DNA from: an uncultured Cellulomonas sp.
GTDB lineage: Bacteria > Actinomycetota > Actinomycetes > Actinomycetales > Cellulomonadaceae
DNA: 64,000 bases
NCBI RefSeq assembly: GCF_947494015.1
Contig: NZ_CANLTL010000008.1
Span: 62,001 to 126,000, forward strand
Direction: 5' to 3'
A program made the translations under genes and the position numbers. Under the pieces are notes generated by a model, which saw nothing but the letters and a program-made list of their open reading frames with translations, ran no database searches and had not been told where the DNA came from. Positions 37,689 to 47,823 of the stretch are shown here, piece after piece (the first letter of the stretch is position 1; every line of letters starts with the position of its first letter).

Positions 37689-38201
37689 TCAGCGCACCGG
37701 ACGCGTGCGGCCGCGCAGGTGGACCAGGCCGCCCGCGGTCGAGCGGCCCTGGACCGCGCTGAGCACCTCACCCACGACGATGTCGTGGTCGCCCGCGCGG
37801 TGGACCGCCGCCGTCCGGCACTCGAACCAGGCCGCCGCGTCGGCCACCAGCGGGGCACCGGTCCGGGTCCCGGTGGTGTGCGGCACCCGGGCGAGCTGCC
37901 CGACGGCGGGCCGGCCCGGCGACGCGAGCCAGTCCGCGACCGGGCCGGCCGAGTCCGCCAGCACGCTCAGCCCCCAGGTCTCGACGGCGTCGAGCGCCTC
38001 CCGGAAGCGGGCGTCCTCGTGCACGCAGAACAGCAGCATCGGCGGGTCGAGCGACACCGACGCGACGGCGCTCGCGGTCATCGCGTGGTCGACGTCGCGC
38101 CAGCGCAGGGCCACCACCGCGACCCCCGCGGGCAGCCGGCCGATCGCGGCCCGGAAGGTGTCCGGATCGGCGAGCGGACCGGGCCCGTCCGGGGTCGTCA
38201 C
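37689..38201 (-). CDS. Flavin reductase domain protein
   Basis: A 170-residue split-barrel flavin-binding protein. AGVAVVALRWRDVDHAMTASAVASVSLDPPMLLFCVHEDARF and the closing GDHDIVVGEVLSA are the family signatures. Such proteins supply reduced FMN to two-component monooxygenases or act as NAD(P)H:FMN oxidoreductases; no partner oxygenase is in the window. I placed the start at the GTG that overlaps the upstream membrane-protein stop as GTGA. The segment HTTGTRTGAPLV is variable in the family. Confidence 0.87.
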   Translation of the reverse strand: MTTPDGPGPLADPDTFRAAIGRLPAGVAVVALRWRDVDHAMTASAVASVSLDPPMLLFCVHEDARFREALDAVETWGLSVLADSAGPVADWLASPGRPAVGQLARVPHTTGTRTGAPLVADAAAWFECRTAAVHRAGDHDIVVGEVLSAVQGRSTAGGLVHLRGRTRPVR

Positions 38202-38572
38202 GGACGCACCGGGACGTCGCTGAACCAGCGGCCGGGCAGGAAGCAGCCGATCCCGATCGCCACCATCCCGCCGATCCCCCACACGTACCCCAGGGCGTCG
38301 CCGGCGGGGACCAGCACGTCCCCGCCGGGGCCGGAGAGCGACAGCACCTGCACCACGGCGAGCCAGCCGACGGCGTAGCCGACGACCGGCAGCAGCCCGG
38401 CCCAGGCACGCGTCACCACGGTCGCGCTCAGGACCAGCGCGAGGCACACCGCCATGCCCCACGGCGGCACGGCCCGGTGCAGCACCGTGCCCCCGACACC
38501 GACGACGACACCGAGAGCCACCACGGCCGCCCAGCGTCCGAGGCCGGAGGACCTCCGCGCCGCTGCGCTCAC
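38198..38572 (-). CDS. Small integral membrane protein (DUF6113-like)
   Basis: A 124-residue protein with four hydrophobic helices separated by short loops and almost no soluble part. It resembles the actinobacterial DUF6113-type membrane proteins, though I am not certain of the family. The GTG is preceded by GAGGAGC. The last codons overlap the flavin reductase start. Function unknown; coupling to a flavin reductase is the only clue. Confidence 0.7.
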   Translation of the reverse strand: MSAAARRSSGLGRWAAVVALGVVVGVGGTVLHRAVPPWGMAVCLALVLSATVVTRAWAGLLPVVGYAVGWLAVVQVLSLSGPGGDVLVPAGDALGYVWGIGGMVAIGIGCFLPGRWFSDVPVRP

Positions 38573-38672
38573 TGTGCTGCTCCTCGACTGCTCGTCGGCG
38601 GTCCGTCGCCTGCCCGTCGCCTGTCCATGGTCTGCCTGTCGTCCCCGGGTCCGGTCCGCGTCGCGCCGGACG

Positions 38673-40445
38673 CTACCGGCGGTCGGACGGGCGGCGCGGG
38701 AGGTCCGGGGACCGCGGGCCGTCCTGCCCGGGGAGCGACGGCAGCCCGTCGTCCGTCCCGGCGCGGTCACCGGGGACGGTGCGCTGGGAGACGAGCTGGC
38801 CGACCTGCTCGGGGAGCTGCTGGTTGACCTGGGACGTCACGTGCGCGGTCAGCCGGTCGCGCATGAGGCTGCGCTCGGCCTGCAGGAACGCCCGGTGCTC
38901 GCTGCTCAACGCCCGCCAGGTGGAGGCGCACATCGCGATCATCACCACGCTGAACGGCAGCGCGATGAGGATCGCCGCCGTCTGCAGGGCGGCCAGACCA
39001 CCCGCCACGAGCAGCGCCGCGGCGAGCAGGCCGCTCGCGACCGCCCACGTCATCCGCGACCACACCGGCGGGTCCAGCTCGCCGCCACCGGTGAGCATGG
39101 CCACCACGAGCGAGCCGGAGTCGGCACTGGTGATGAAGAACAGCGCGATCAGCACGATGGCCCCGGCGGCCAGCGCGGACCCGGCCGGCAGCGCCTCGAG
39201 CAGGTCGAACAGCGCGTTGACGGTCGTGACCGAGCCGTCGTCGGCCACCAGGCCGCCGGCGCCGAACAGCTCGCGGTACAGCGCGGTGCCGCCGAGCACG
39301 GAGAACCACAGGAAGGTGACCAGCACGGGGACGCCGAGCACACCCAGCACGAACTCACGCACGGTGCGGCCGCGCGAGATGCGCGCGATGAAGACGCCGA
39401 CGAAGGGCGCCCACGAGATCCACCAGCCCCAGTAGAACGTGGTCCACGCCGACTGCCAGATCTCGCCCTCCGAGCCGGCGAACGCGCTGACGTTGAAGGT
39501 CATCGGCACGACGTTGGCGAGGTACACCCCGATGGACTGGACGAACTCGCGCAGCAGGAACAGCGTCGGGCCGAGCACCAGCACGGACAGCATCAGCAGG
39601 CCTGCCAGGACGACGTTCGCGTTCGACAGCCACTTCACACCGCGATCCAGTCCCGACAGGACCGAGAGGGTCGCGACCGCGGTGATCCCGAGGATCAGCA
39701 CGACCTGCACCGTGACGGAGTTCTCCAGCAGCCCCAGGTGCTCCAGCCCCGAGGAGATCTGCAGCACGCCGAAGCCGAGCGAGGTGGCCACCCCGAACAC
39801 GGTGCCGACGACGGCGGCCACGTCGACCACGTCACCGATCGGTCCGCCGGCGCGCCGGGCACCCAGCAGCGGCTCGAGCGCCCAGCGCACCGAGACGGGC
39901 CGTCCCTTGCGGTGGATCGCGTAGGCGAGCGCCAGGCCGACCACCACGTAGATCGCCCAGGCGTGCACGCCCCAGTGGACGTACGTCTGCGCCATCGCCT
40001 GCTCGGCGACCCGCTCCGGTGCACCGACGACGCCGGGCTTGGGCTGCGCGAAGTGCGTCAGCGGCTCGGCGACCCCCCAGAAGACCAGGCCGATCCCCAT
40101 CCCGGCCGAGAACAGCATGGCGAACCAGCTCCCGGTGGAGTAGCGCGGCGCCTCGTCGTCCGGGCCGAGGGTGATGTCACCGAACCGGCTCAGACCCACG
40201 TAGAGCGAGAAGAGCACGAAGCCCGCGACGATCAGCACGTAGTACCAGCCGAACGCCCCGATGGCGTTGGTCTGCAGCGCGCCGATCAGGTCCGAGGCAC
40301 GGGTGGGGAACACCACCGCCAGCAGGGCGAGGACGCCCACGATGGCAACGGAGGGCCAGAACACGCGCGGCGCGATGCCGCGGCGCTGGCCGCGCGCGGG
40401 TGCGGGCGGGCGGTCGGTCAGGGGTGCGGGTGTCGAGTGACTCAT
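38673..40445 (-). CDS. BCCT-family osmoprotectant transporter
   Basis: A 590-residue secondary transporter with twelve helices, of the betaine/carnitine/choline family (BetP, OpuD). The signature YWGWWISWAPFVGVFIARISRGRTVREF, the GMGIGLVFWGVAEPL motif with its Gly-rich helix and the TSADSGSLV segment are clear. The C-terminal 90 residues are hydrophilic and charged, as in osmosensing members, though different in sequence from BetP. Substrate (glycine betaine, choline or ectoine) cannot be told. Start ATG has AAGGAA upstream. Confidence 0.93.
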   Translation of the reverse strand: MSHSTPAPLTDRPPAPARGQRRGIAPRVFWPSVAIVGVLALLAVVFPTRASDLIGALQTNAIGAFGWYYVLIVAGFVLFSLYVGLSRFGDITLGPDDEAPRYSTGSWFAMLFSAGMGIGLVFWGVAEPLTHFAQPKPGVVGAPERVAEQAMAQTYVHWGVHAWAIYVVVGLALAYAIHRKGRPVSVRWALEPLLGARRAGGPIGDVVDVAAVVGTVFGVATSLGFGVLQISSGLEHLGLLENSVTVQVVLILGITAVATLSVLSGLDRGVKWLSNANVVLAGLLMLSVLVLGPTLFLLREFVQSIGVYLANVVPMTFNVSAFAGSEGEIWQSAWTTFYWGWWISWAPFVGVFIARISRGRTVREFVLGVLGVPVLVTFLWFSVLGGTALYRELFGAGGLVADDGSVTTVNALFDLLEALPAGSALAAGAIVLIALFFITSADSGSLVVAMLTGGGELDPPVWSRMTWAVASGLLAAALLVAGGLAALQTAAILIALPFSVVMIAMCASTWRALSSEHRAFLQAERSLMRDRLTAHVTSQVNQQLPEQVGQLVSQRTVPGDRAGTDDGLPSLPGQDGPRSPDLPRRPSDRR

Positions 40446-40494
40446 CGATTCCTTGGGGACGGGTCCGGGCGGACCGTGGTCAGGGCTGGACATG

Positions 40495-40555
40495 GCGATG
40501 GCAGCCGGTCGGGGGACCGACTGCCATCGCAGTCTGCCGGTGGCGGACCACCGGC
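40495..40555 (-). terminator. Tandem hairpins after typA
   Basis: Two stems follow the typA stop on the minus strand: 40536-40555 (GCCGGTGG with complement, 4-base loop), beginning six bases after the stop, then 40495-40530 (outer stem GCGATGGCAG with complement, inner GGTC/GACC). Together they form a strong terminator region. Confidence 0.7.
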
Positions 40556-40561
40556 GCAGGG

Positions 40562-42472
40562 TCAGGCGCGCTTGGCCCGGGCGAACACCCGGGCGCGCTC
40601 GGACTGGTCGAGGATGACCTTGCGGATGCGCACGACCTCGGGGGTGACCTCGACGCACTCGTCCTCGCGGGCGAACTCGAGGGACTCCTCCAGGGTCAGG
40701 TGCCGCGGCGGGACGAGGTTCTCGAACGTGTCGCTGGAGGCAGCGCGCATGTTCGTGAGCTTCTTCTCCTTGGTGATGTTGACGTCCATGTCCTCGTTGC
40801 GGGAGTTCTCGCCGACGATCATCCCCTCGTAGACCTCCTGGGTGGGGTCGACGAAGAACGAGCCGCGCTCCTGCAGGTTGATCATGGCGAACGGCGTCAC
40901 GACGCCGGCCCGGTCGGCCACCAGCGACCCGTTGACCCGGGTCTCGATCGCGCCGGCCCACGGCTCGTAGCCCTCGGCGATCGAGGACGCGATGCCGGTG
41001 CCGCGGGTGTCGGTCAGGAACCGGGTGCGGAAGCCGATCAGGCCGCGCGCCGGGACCATGAACTCCATCCGGACCCAGCCGGTGCCGTGGTTGGACATGG
41101 TCTCCATGCGGCCCTTGCGCTGCGCGAGCAGCTGCGTCACGGCGCCGAGGTACTCCTCGGGCACGTCGATGGTCATCCGCTCCATCGGCTCGTGCGTCTT
41201 GCCGTCGATCGTCCGGGTGACGACCTGCGGCTTGCCGACGGTCAGCTCGAAGCCCTCGCGGCGCATCTGCTCCACGAGGATGGCCAGAGCCAGCTCGCCA
41301 CGCCCCTGGACCTCCCAGGCGTCGGGACGCTCGGTCGGCAGGACGCGCAGCGACACGTTGCCGATGAGCTCCTTGTCGAGGCGGTCCTTGACCTGGCGGG
41401 CGGTGACCTTGTGGCCCTTGCCGCCCTTGCCGGCCAGCGGGGAGGTGTTGATCCCGATCGTCATGGAGATCGCCGGGTCGTCGACGGTGATCAGCGGCAG
41501 CGGGCGGGGGTCGTCCGGGTCGGTCAGGGTCTCGCCGATCGTGATGTCGGCGAAGCCGGCGACCGCGACGATGTCGCCCGGGCCGGCGGACTCGGTGGGG
41601 ACGCGGTCGAGCGCCTTGGTCTCCAGGAGCTCGGTGACCTTGACGGTCGAGAGCGTGCCGTCGGCGCGGGCCCACGCCACCATCTGCCCCTTGCGGATCG
41701 TGCCGTTGAACACGCGCAGCAGCGCCAGCCGGCCCAGGAACGGCGAGGCGTCGAGGTTGGTGACGTGCGCCTGCAGCGGCGCACCCTCCTCGTAGGTCGG
41801 CGCGGGGATCTTCTCCAGGATCGTGGCGAACAGCGGCTCGAGGTTGTCGCTGTCCGGCAGCCCGCCGTCGGCCGGCTGGTTGACCGAGGCGCGTCCGGCC
41901 TTCGCGGCGGCGTACACGACGGGGACGTCGAGGATCGCGTCGAGGTCGAGGTCCGGGACGTCCTCGTGCAGGTCGCTCGCCAGACCCAGCAGCAGGTCGG
42001 TCGACTCGGCGACGACCTCCTCGATCCGCGAGTCGGGGCGGTCCACCTTGTTCACCACGAGGATGACGGGCAGCTTGGCGACGAGCGCCTTGCGCAGCAC
42101 GAAGCGGGTCTGCGGCAGCGGGCCCTCGCTCGCGTCGACCAGCAGCACGACGCCGTCGACCATGGACAGCCCGCGCTCGACCTCACCGCCGAAGTCGGCG
42201 TGGCCGGGGGTGTCGATCACGTTGATCGTGATCCCCTCGGGGTGCCCGGCCGCGGCGGCCGCTGGGCCGGCGTAGTGCACCGCGGTGTTCTTCGCGAGGA
42301 TGGTGATGCCCTTCTCGCGCTCGAGGTCACCGGAGTCCATCGCCCGCTCGTCGACGTGCGAGTGGGCGCCGAAGGCACCGGACTGGTGCAGCATCGCGTC
42401 GACCAGGGTGGTCTTGCCGTGGTCGACGTGGGCGACGATCGCCACGTTGCGCAGGTCGGAGCGCAGGGGCAT
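40562..42472 (-). CDS. typA: Translational GTPase TypA/BipA
   Basis: A 636-residue ribosome-binding GTPase involved in growth under cold and other stress. The G motifs are AHVDHGKTT (G1), [10 protein letters not shown] (G3) and NKVDR (G4); domains II, III and V and the C-terminal domain of BipA follow, ending in [16 protein letters not shown] short Gly/Ala-rich insert, [15 protein letters not shown], sits before G3. I start at MPLRSDLRN, which fits family N-termini; an in-frame ATG four codons upstream (42484) is possible. A TACGAT box lies about 65 bases upstream. Confidence 0.94.
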   Translation of the reverse strand: MPLRSDLRNVAIVAHVDHGKTTLVDAMLHQSGAFGAHSHVDERAMDSGDLEREKGITILAKNTAVHYAGPAAAAAGHPEGITINVIDTPGHADFGGEVERGLSMVDGVVLLVDASEGPLPQTRFVLRKALVAKLPVILVVNKVDRPDSRIEEVVAESTDLLLGLASDLHEDVPDLDLDAILDVPVVYAAAKAGRASVNQPADGGLPDSDNLEPLFATILEKIPAPTYEEGAPLQAHVTNLDASPFLGRLALLRVFNGTIRKGQMVAWARADGTLSTVKVTELLETKALDRVPTESAGPGDIVAVAGFADITIGETLTDPDDPRPLPLITVDDPAISMTIGINTSPLAGKGGKGHKVTARQVKDRLDKELIGNVSLRVLPTERPDAWEVQGRGELALAILVEQMRREGFELTVGKPQVVTRTIDGKTHEPMERMTIDVPEEYLGAVTQLLAQRKGRMETMSNHGTGWVRMEFMVPARGLIGFRTRFLTDTRGTGIASSIAEGYEPWAGAIETRVNGSLVADRAGVVTPFAMINLQERGSFFVDPTQEVYEGMIVGENSRNEDMDVNITKEKKLTNMRAASSDTFENLVPPRHLTLEESLEFAREDECVEVTPEVVRIRKVILDQSERARVFARAKRA

Positions 42473-42537
42473 GGAAGGGCTCATTTCGTGTGAGGGAGGC
42501 AGGCCGCGCCGCGTCAGGTGAGGGCGCACTGCCATCG

Positions 42538-42543
42538 ATCGTA
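42538..42543 (-). promoter_or_regulatory. Candidate -10 box of typA
   Basis: Minus-strand TACGAT in the 180-base gap before typA, giving a leader of about 50-60 bases. A hairpin-prone GC stretch (about 42597-42654) between this box and the ATPase stop may also serve as the end of the opposite-side operon. Confidence 0.35.
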
Positions 42544-42654
42544 CCCGGCGCCCCTGCGCGGCCGCGATGACGTGGGTCACGCCGGGGCAGCACGACGCCG
42601 CCCCGGCCGGGTGGTGCGCACGGCGGGGGCGGCGGGCGTCGGACGTCGGCGCCG

Positions 42655-44442
42655 TCAGGACGCGCGGGCGGCCTCCTCGGCGAGCAGCCGGTCGCGCGTC
42701 TCGCGGCGCAGGCGCTGCTCGTCGGGGTCCGGCACGGGGACCGCGGCGAGCAGCCGGCGCGTGTAGTCGTGCTGCGGGTCGCGCAGGATCTGGTCCCGCT
42801 CCCCCTGCTCCACGAGCTTGCCCTTGTGCATGACGGCGATCCGGCTGGACACGATCTCCACCACGGCCAGGTCGTGGCTGATGAACAGGCACGCGAAGCC
42901 GTACTCCTGCTGCAGCTCCTGGAACAGGTCCAGCACCTTGGCCTGCACGGAGACGTCCAGCGCTGAGGTCGGCTCGTCCGCGACGAGCAGCTTGGGCGAC
43001 AGCGCGAGGGCGCGGGCGATCCCGACGCGCTGGCGCTGGCCGCCGGAGAGCTCGTGCGGGTAGCGGTTGCGCATCGCCCGGTCCAGGTGGACCTGATCGA
43101 GCAGCTTCTCGACCTGGCGGCTGAGCTCGGCCCCCTTGATGCCCTGGTGCAGCATCATCGGCTCGGCGATGGACTCACCGATCGGCAGCCGCGGGTTGAG
43201 CGACGAGCCCGGGTCCTGGAAGACGATGCCGACCTGGCTGCGCAGCGGCTGCAGGTCCTTGCGGGACGCCCCGACCATGTTCGTGCCGACGATGGACAGC
43301 TCACCGCCGGTCACCTCGAGCAGCCCGACGACGGCGCGGCCGATGGTGGTCTTGCCCGACCCGGACTCGCCCACCAGGCCGACGACCTCGCCCTGGTGGA
43401 TGGTCAGGTCGACGCCGTCCACGGCCCGGAAGGCAGGCGTGCGGCCCCGCCCGGGGTACTCCACGACCATGTCCCGGGCCCGCAGCACCACGTCCCGACC
43501 GTCCGGGGTCGAGGCACCGGCACCCAGGGCGGTCGCCCCGGTCGCGGTCGTGGCGGCGGGCGCGGTCACCGGGGCCGTCGCCCCGGTGACGCCGGACGTC
43601 GTCGGCTCCGTGCGGCCGGTGGCGGTGCGCCCGAGGTGCGGGACCGACGCCAGGAGCGTCTTGGTGTAGTCGTGCTGCGGCGAGGCGAAGATGTCGTGCG
43701 CCGAGCCCTCCTCGACGATCCGGCCGTCCTTCATCACGATGATCCGGTCGGCCATGTCGGCGACGACGCCCATGTCGTGGGTGATCAGGACGATCCCGGA
43801 GTTGATCCGGGTGCGCAGGTCGTGCAGCAGCTTGAGGATCTCCGCCTGGACCGTCACGTCCAGAGCCGTGGTCGGCTCGTCCGCGATCAGCAGGCGCGGT
43901 TCGCACGCGATGGCCTGGGCGATCATGGCGCGCTGCCGCTGGCCGCCGGACAGCTGGTGCGGGTAGGAGTCGAACCGGCGCTCGGGCTCGGGGATCTCCA
44001 CCAGGCTGAGCAGCTCGATCGCGCGGGCCTTGGCGTCCGCCGGGCCCATCTCGAAGTGGGTCCGCAGCGTCTCCACGATCTGGAAGCCGACCGTGTAGAC
44101 GGGGTTCAGGGCGGTCATCGGCTCCTGGAAGATGACCGCGACCTCCTTGCCGCGGATGCGGCGCAGACGGCCCGCGGACATCCCGATGAGCTCGCGGTCG
44201 CCCAGCTTCGCGCTGCCGGTGGCGCGGCCGTTGGGCGGCAGCAGCCCGAGCAGGGACATCGACGACTGGGTCTTGCCCGACCCGGACTCGCCCACGATCG
44301 CCAGGACCTCACCCGGGTGCACGTCGTACGTCATGCCGACGGCCGCGGGGAACCACTGGCCGTCGACGAAGAAGTCGACCGCCAGGTCGCGGACCGTCAG
44401 GACGGGCTCGGCGCCCGCGGTGTGGGAGGTGTCGGGGGTCAC
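42655..44442 (-). CDS. Fused peptide ABC transporter ATPase (DppD-DppF)
   Basis: A 595-residue protein with two complete ABC units. Each has Walker A (GESGSGKTQ and GESGSGKTT), the signature LSGGQRQR and Walker B ([12 protein letters not shown] and [12 protein letters not shown]), then the peptide-transporter extension with PQHDYTK and PQHDYTR. The two are joined by a low-complexity Thr/Ala/Gly linker. The first matches DppD, the second DppF. The GTG start has only a weak ribosome site. It should energise DppBC, although a plus-strand gene separates it from them, so it is likely a separate transcript. Confidence 0.93.
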   Translation of the reverse strand: MTPDTSHTAGAEPVLTVRDLAVDFFVDGQWFPAAVGMTYDVHPGEVLAIVGESGSGKTQSSMSLLGLLPPNGRATGSAKLGDRELIGMSAGRLRRIRGKEVAVIFQEPMTALNPVYTVGFQIVETLRTHFEMGPADAKARAIELLSLVEIPEPERRFDSYPHQLSGGQRQRAMIAQAIACEPRLLIADEPTTALDVTVQAEILKLLHDLRTRINSGIVLITHDMGVVADMADRIIVMKDGRIVEEGSAHDIFASPQHDYTKTLLASVPHLGRTATGRTEPTTSGVTGATAPVTAPAATTATGATALGAGASTPDGRDVVLRARDMVVEYPGRGRTPAFRAVDGVDLTIHQGEVVGLVGESGSGKTTIGRAVVGLLEVTGGELSIVGTNMVGASRKDLQPLRSQVGIVFQDPGSSLNPRLPIGESIAEPMMLHQGIKGAELSRQVEKLLDQVHLDRAMRNRYPHELSGGQRQRVGIARALALSPKLLVADEPTSALDVSVQAKVLDLFQELQQEYGFACLFISHDLAVVEIVSSRIAVMHKGKLVEQGERDQILRDPQHDYTRRLLAAVPVPDPDEQRLRRETRDRLLAEEAARAS

Positions 44443-44525
44443 GATGATCAGGATCCTCTCGGGACGCGCACCGCTGCCAGCGGGGTCGGTACGGCGGGCG
44501 TGGTGGGTTCTGCGAGCATGAGGCG

Positions 44526-45119
44526 GTGGCCCCGACGGACGTGTACGGATCGACACCCGGCCGCGTGCTGACGGCCGCCACGGCGGTCGCCGCGGTGGCG
44601 CTGGTCGCCGCGCTGGCGCCCGACGTCGGGCCCCGCGACCTGGTGCTCGCCGCCAGCCTGGCCGCCCTGGCCGTGCTCGGGGTCTGGGCGACGCTGGGCC
44701 GGCCGTGCGTGGAGGTGTCCGACGGCACGGTGGTCCTGCGCAACGTGACGCGCACCGTGACGCTGCCGTGGCCGACCGTGGTCGGCGTGGAGGTCGGCTG
44801 GTCCCTCGTGGTGCGGTCGACGCACGGCCGGTGGACGGCGTGGGCCGCACCGCGCGGCAGCACCGCGGTCCGGGGCCCGCGGCGTGGCGTGCGCGACGAC
44901 GAACGGTCCGGCGCCGGCCGACGCCGCCCCGCGACCGCGCAGGTCGTCGCCGCGGAGATCGACGAGCGGCTGGCGAGCCTGCGTGCGGCCGGCCACCTCG
45001 ACGACGCGCAGCGCCTGGCCGCCGCGCACGGCATCACGCCCGGCGTGCGGTGGCACACCGGCACGCTGGCGTCCGCCGCGGCGCTGGTCGCCGTGGCGGT
45101 GGCCACGCGCGTGATCTGA
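44526..45119 (+). CDS. PH-like domain membrane protein (197 aa)
   Basis: A plus-strand gene encoding two N-terminal hydrophobic helices (about residues 15-60), then a beta-rich PH-like segment (VEVSDGTVVLRNVTRTVTLPWPTVVGVEVG, VVRSTHGRWTAWAAPRG), and a final helix. The pattern fits bacterial PH-like (DUF-class) membrane proteins of unknown role. The GTG sits six bases from a GAGCAT box, hinting at a leaderless message. The gene lies between the ATPase and DppC genes of the peptide transporter on the opposite strand, ending 11 bases from the dppC stop. Confidence 0.72.
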   Translation: MAPTDVYGSTPGRVLTAATAVAAVALVAALAPDVGPRDLVLAASLAALAVLGVWATLGRPCVEVSDGTVVLRNVTRTVTLPWPTVVGVEVGWSLVVRSTHGRWTAWAAPRGSTAVRGPRRGVRDDERSGAGRRRPATAQVVAAEIDERLASLRAAGHLDDAQRLAAAHGITPGVRWHTGTLASAAALVAVAVATRVI

Positions 45120-45130
45120 CCGGCGCACGC

Positions 45131-46255
45131 TCAGCGCCCGCTCCGCGGCCCGCCGGCGCCGCCGAGGTCCCCGTCGCGCGCATCCGGCGCCGCGGCGCGG
45201 CCCGAGCTCGCGTCGAGCACGCCGGGCGTCTCGGCCCGGTCCAGGCGCTGCGCGCGCTCCATCTTGCGTCGCGACGGGATGCGCTTCTGCCGCGGGTCGA
45301 AGGCGTCCCGCAGGCCGTCGCCGATGAAGTTGACGCTCAGCGCGATGAGCACGATGAACAGACCGGGCCACCAGAACAGCCAGGGCCGCGTGGAGAACGC
45401 GCTCTGGTACTCGCTGATCAGACGACCCAGCGAGACGTCCGGCGGCTGGATGCCGAACTGCAGGAAGGACAGCGCCGTCTCCAGCAGGATCGCGGTGCTC
45501 ATGAGCAGGGTCGTGCTCACGATGATGACGCCGACCGCGTTGGGCAGGATGTGCTTGAAGATGATGCGCGAGCTGCTCGCCCCCGCGACACGGGCGGCGT
45601 CGACGAACTCCCGCTCGCGCAGCGTGAGGAACTCCCCGCGCACGAGGCGAGCGAGGCTCGGCCACAGGATGACGCCCAGGAAGATCGCGAACAGGGTCGG
45701 GCTGATGCCGGCGAAGATCCGGCCGATGACGGCGCCGATGACGATCGTCGGGATGGTGATGACCAGGTCCGTGCCGCGCATGAGCAGCGTGTCCAGGCGA
45801 CCGCGGAAGAAGCCCGACAGCGAGCCGACCGCCACGCCGATGACGCATGCGACGATGCTGATGATCGCCATGATGCGCAGCGAGGTCTGCGTCCCGAGCA
45901 TCACCAGGGCGAAGATGTCGCGCCCGATCTCGTCCTGGCCGAACGGGTGCTCGCCCCACGCGAAGCCGTCCCCGCCGAGCCACGTGGGCAGGCTCGCGGT
46001 GGGCCCGCCCTGCGGGTTCACGACCGGACCCGGGGCTCCGGTCTGCGTCCACCAGCCGGGGATCGGACCGACGCCCATGGAGCTGAAGGCGAGCACGATG
46101 ATCGCCAGCAGGGTGGCCAGGCCGACGAGCGCACCCTTGTGACGGAAGAAGCGCCGTCGGACGATCTGGCCCTGCGACAGGCCGGCGACGTCCCGCAGCT
46201 CGATCGCGTTCTCGAGCTTGTCGTCCGGCGGGGTGGCGTTCATGGAGGTGCTCAT
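45131..46255 (-). CDS. dppC: Oligopeptide/dipeptide ABC permease, DppC type
   Basis: A 374-residue inner-membrane permease with about six helices. The EAA coupling loop REREFVDAARVAGASSSRIIFKHILPN and the family end SVNFIGDGLRDAFDPR are intact. It has a longer N-terminus (about 40 cytosolic residues) and a charged C-terminal tail. Its ATG overlaps the dppB stop (ATGA). A large outer loop after the first helix (VNPQGGPTASLPTWLGG with PFGQDEIGRDIF) is typical of DppC. It pairs with DppB. Confidence 0.93.
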   Translation of the reverse strand: MSTSMNATPPDDKLENAIELRDVAGLSQGQIVRRRFFRHKGALVGLATLLAIIVLAFSSMGVGPIPGWWTQTGAPGPVVNPQGGPTASLPTWLGGDGFAWGEHPFGQDEIGRDIFALVMLGTQTSLRIMAIISIVACVIGVAVGSLSGFFRGRLDTLLMRGTDLVITIPTIVIGAVIGRIFAGISPTLFAIFLGVILWPSLARLVRGEFLTLREREFVDAARVAGASSSRIIFKHILPNAVGVIIVSTTLLMSTAILLETALSFLQFGIQPPDVSLGRLISEYQSAFSTRPWLFWWPGLFIVLIALSVNFIGDGLRDAFDPRQKRIPSRRKMERAQRLDRAETPGVLDASSGRAAAPDARDGDLGGAGGPRSGR

Positions 46256-47772
46256 GCGTCCAACCTGATTCGGGGGTCGACGACCGCGTAGACGATGTCC
46301 GCGACGATGTTGGCGATGATGGCCAGGGCGGCCGTGATCATGAGGTAGGCCATCACGGGCTCGATCTCCGCGTTGCGGAGGGACTCGACGAACAGCAGGC
46401 CCATCCCCGGTCGGGCGAAGACCGTCTCGGTGATCACCGCGCCGCCGATGAGGGTGATGACGTCGATGGGGACGATCGTCGCGAGCGGGATGAGGGTGTT
46501 GCGGAACCCGTGCCGCACGACCACGACCCGCTCCGGGAGCCCCTTCGCGCGTGCGGTGCGGATGTAGTCCTGGTTCATCACCTCGAGCATGCTCGAGCGC
46601 GAGTACCGCGTGTACGCGGCGAAGGCGATGAGGATGAGGGTCAGGGTGGGCAGCAGCAGGTGGGTCAGCGAGTCGAGGATGCCCACCCAGAAGTTGCCGC
46701 CGAGGTTGGGGGTCCGGTCACCGAAGGTGGGGATCGGACGGCTGCGCAGTGCGTCGTAGTACGGCGGCCACACCTGCATGACCTGGTCGGCCACGATGAG
46801 GACGCCCACGACGAAGGCCGTCAGCGCCGCCGCGCGGGCCGAGACCCCGCGGTCCGGCCCGCCGAACAGGTAGCCGATCAGGAGGCCGACCGCGATCGTG
46901 ACCAGGCCCAGACCGGCGAGCAGCCAGTTGGACAGCGGCAGAGCGTCGAAGACCTGCTGCATGGGGAAGAAGAGCACGACCCCGAGCGCGACCGTCGTGA
47001 GCGAGGCGTAGAGCGCGCGCCGGTTCTGCAGGCCCGCGATGATCGCCACGATCGCCAGCGCTGCGGCGACCCCGAGCACGGCCAGCAGGACGGGTCCCAC
47101 TCGTGGCTGCAGCCACCAGTTGGTGAGCTGGAGGAACGCGAACATCGCGAACGTGGCCGCCGCGGCCACCACCAGCGTCTGCACCCGGCGCCGACCGCCG
47201 CCGCCGACGGCGAGCATCCACAGCAGCCCGCTGAGCAGGGCGATCGCCGCGATGACCACCCAGGAGATCACCGGGTCGCCGAGGAAGTCGTTGAAGCCGA
47301 TGGCGCCCCACTGCTTGAGCAGGACGGCGACCCAGAAGGACGGCAGGGAGTACAGCAGGAACGACACGAAGATGATGATGTAGTCGAAGGCCGCGTACTG
47401 ACGCAGCGCGCTGACGATGCCGACCGCGACACCGAGCACCAGCGACAGCAGCGTCGCGGCAGTGACCAGCTCGAGGGTCGATCCGATCGCGCGGGAGATC
47501 AGCACGGTGACGGCCTGGCCGGTACGCCAGGCCACACCGAAGTCACCGGTGACCGCGTTGCCCAGCCAGCCGAAAAAGCGCACCACCGGGTTGACGTCGA
47601 GCTGGAGCTGCTCGATGCGCTGGTCGATCAGCTGCGCCTTGTTGGGCGCCGTGCTCTGGCGCAGGTCCGCGAGCGGGTCCATGGCGGCGTCGACGAGCAG
47701 GTACATCAGGAAGAGCGCCACGAAGAGCGTGACGAGGCCCGCCAGCACGCGGCGGGTCAGAAAGGTCAGCAC
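46252..47772 (-). CDS. dppB: Oligopeptide ABC permease DppB with large central insert
   Basis: A 506-residue permease, about 170-190 residues longer than usual for DppB. The N-terminal half (MLTFLTRRVLAGLVTLF, GDFGVAWRTGQ) and the C-terminal half (SLTHLLLPTLTL, EAA loop DYIRTARAKGLPERVVVVRHGFRNT, LIGGAVITETVFARPGMG) are ordinary. Between them, residues about 165-345 hold five or six extra hydrophobic helices. The reading frame is intact. The start is GTG with AAGGAA upstream. Such enlarged DppB forms may occur in related Micrococcales, but I cannot confirm that here. It is probably transcribed from the TAGGAT box at 47818. Confidence 0.9.
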   Translation of the reverse strand: MLTFLTRRVLAGLVTLFVALFLMYLLVDAAMDPLADLRQSTAPNKAQLIDQRIEQLQLDVNPVVRFFGWLGNAVTGDFGVAWRTGQAVTVLISRAIGSTLELVTAATLLSLVLGVAVGIVSALRQYAAFDYIIIFVSFLLYSLPSFWVAVLLKQWGAIGFNDFLGDPVISWVVIAAIALLSGLLWMLAVGGGGRRRVQTLVVAAAATFAMFAFLQLTNWWLQPRVGPVLLAVLGVAAALAIVAIIAGLQNRRALYASLTTVALGVVLFFPMQQVFDALPLSNWLLAGLGLVTIAVGLLIGYLFGGPDRGVSARAAALTAFVVGVLIVADQVMQVWPPYYDALRSRPIPTFGDRTPNLGGNFWVGILDSLTHLLLPTLTLILIAFAAYTRYSRSSMLEVMNQDYIRTARAKGLPERVVVVRHGFRNTLIPLATIVPIDVITLIGGAVITETVFARPGMGLLFVESLRNAEIEPVMAYLMITAALAIIANIVADIVYAVVDPRIRLDA

Positions 47773-47817
47773 CGGGGATTCCTTGCGGTCGGCGAAAGGA
47801 CTGGCGGTCAGCGGGTG

Positions 47818-47823
47818 ATCCTA
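47818..47823 (-). promoter_or_regulatory. Candidate -10 box for dppBC
   Basis: Minus-strand TAGGAT about 45 bases upstream of the dppB GTG. It may allow dppBC expression independent of the binding-protein gene, which ends at strong hairpins. The rest of 47773-48004 shows only a weak GTCGCCGC/GCGGCGAC inverted repeat near 47850. Confidence 0.4.

Noticed and set aside
44470-44525. Possible frameshift joining the ATPase to dppC
   Set aside because: Both genes are complete with their own starts and stops; the plus-strand gene between them has an intact frame.
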